8,119 bases of DNA, taken from assembly GCA_035526825.1 (NCBI GenBank), contig DATLBT010000037.1, positions 1 to 8,119 of the forward strand, in the 5' to 3' direction. The stretch comes from JACPFV01 sp035526825 (GTDB lineage Bacteria; Pseudomonadota; Gammaproteobacteria; Nevskiales; Nevskiaceae). The translations under genes and the position numbers were made by a program. Under the pieces are notes generated by a model that was given only the letters and a program-made list of their open reading frames with translations, did not search any database and was not told where the DNA came from. The first letter of the stretch is position 1. Each line of letters opens with the position of its first letter. Shown piece by piece: positions 7,848 through 8,119 of this stretch.

Positions 7848-8119
7848 AGCAAATCAAGGCGCTTGAGAAGGACTGGGCGACCAACCCTCGCTGGAAGGGC
7901 TTGAAGCGCGCCTATTCCGCCGCCGACGTCGTACGCCTGCGCGGCAGCTTGGCCGTAGAGCACACCCTGGCGCAGCGCGGCGCGCAGAAGCTGTGGAAGC
8001 TCGTCAACGGCGAGGCCAAGAAAGGCTACGTCAACGCCTTCGGCGCGATCACCGCCGGCCAGGCGATGCAGCAGGCCAAGGCTGGCCTGGAAGCGGTCTA
8101 CCTCTCGGGCTGGCAGGTC
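7835..8119 (+). CDS. aceA: Isocitrate lyase, N-terminal part (3' end beyond window)
   Basis: Isocitrate lyase splits isocitrate to succinate and glyoxylate, the first step of the glyoxylate shunt. Only 95 codons are visible, beginning MTRDEQIKALEKDWATNPRW and continuing YSAADVVRLRGSLAVEHTLAQRGA, LWKLVNGEAKKGYVNAFGAITAGQAMQQAKAGLEAVYLSGWQV. This is collinear with the first about 90 residues of E. coli AceA (434 aa). The catalytic KKCGH loop is further downstream, outside the window. The start at 7835 is preferred because AGAGGA lies 8 nt upstream and the N-terminus then aligns with AceA. An in-frame ATG at 7778 with its own GAGGA would add 19 residues. The gene lies just downstream of aceB and is probably co-transcribed with it. 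Identity is firm; the exact start is not. Confidence 0.93.
   Translation, partial: MTRDEQIKALEKDWATNPRWKGLKRAYSAADVVRLRGSLAVEHTLAQRGAQKLWKLVNGEAKKGYVNAFGAITAGQAMQQAKAGLEAVYLSGWQV

Overview
The window is a high-GC, densely coding bacterial chromosomal segment. The proteins look gammaproteobacterial: PurB and RraA line up with the E. coli proteins at near-identical length, and the DsbB and AceB/AceA types fit too. A GTGGGAGGG...CCTG...CCCGACG REP-type repeat and several promoters placed almost on top of start codons suggest a relative of the Xanthomonadales/Lysobacterales. That placement is inferred from style and remembered family sequences, not from a search. Coding content is metabolic and housekeeping. 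I see no phage, transposon, CRISPR, toxin-antitoxin or defence genes, and no RNA genes.

Layout. (1) 1-1130, minus strand: purB (adenylosuccinate lyase), whose 3' end runs off the left edge. (2) A 66-bp divergent promoter region, then a class II fumarase on the plus strand (1197-2594). PurB releases fumarate and fumarase consumes it, and both belong to the same lyase superfamily. (3) 2595-2710: a convergent intergenic region holding two REP-like hairpins in inverted orientation. The second ends at the base next to the stop codon of a minus-strand quinone oxidoreductase (2711-3685). (4) A 27-bp divergent gap with two overlapping, oppositely directed -10 boxes. It is followed by a plus-strand run: dsbB (3713-4216), rraA (GTG start inside the dsbB stop, 4213-4695) and a MATE transporter (4714-6081). 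(5) A promoter-bearing gap, then the glyoxylate shunt pair: aceB (malate synthase, 6181-7764) and the first 95 codons of aceA (isocitrate lyase), which runs off the right edge.

How the genes work together. Isocitrate lyase makes glyoxylate, and malate synthase condenses it with acetyl-CoA to malate, allowing growth on acetate or fatty acids. Fumarase also produces malate, from TCA or purine-derived fumarate. DsbB reoxidises periplasmic DsbA. RraA is an RNase E modulator family protein (or an aldolase/decarboxylase), and the MATE protein is a drug/cation antiporter. The dsbB-rraA-MATE run looks like an operon by spacing, but no common pathway is evident.

I found no new multi-gene system. The points worth a second look are regulatory and structural: an inverted REP pair with a compensatory base-pair swap, a symmetric and possibly leaderless divergent promoter between qor and dsbB, and a duplicated Shine-Dalgarno/start module in frame ahead of aceA.
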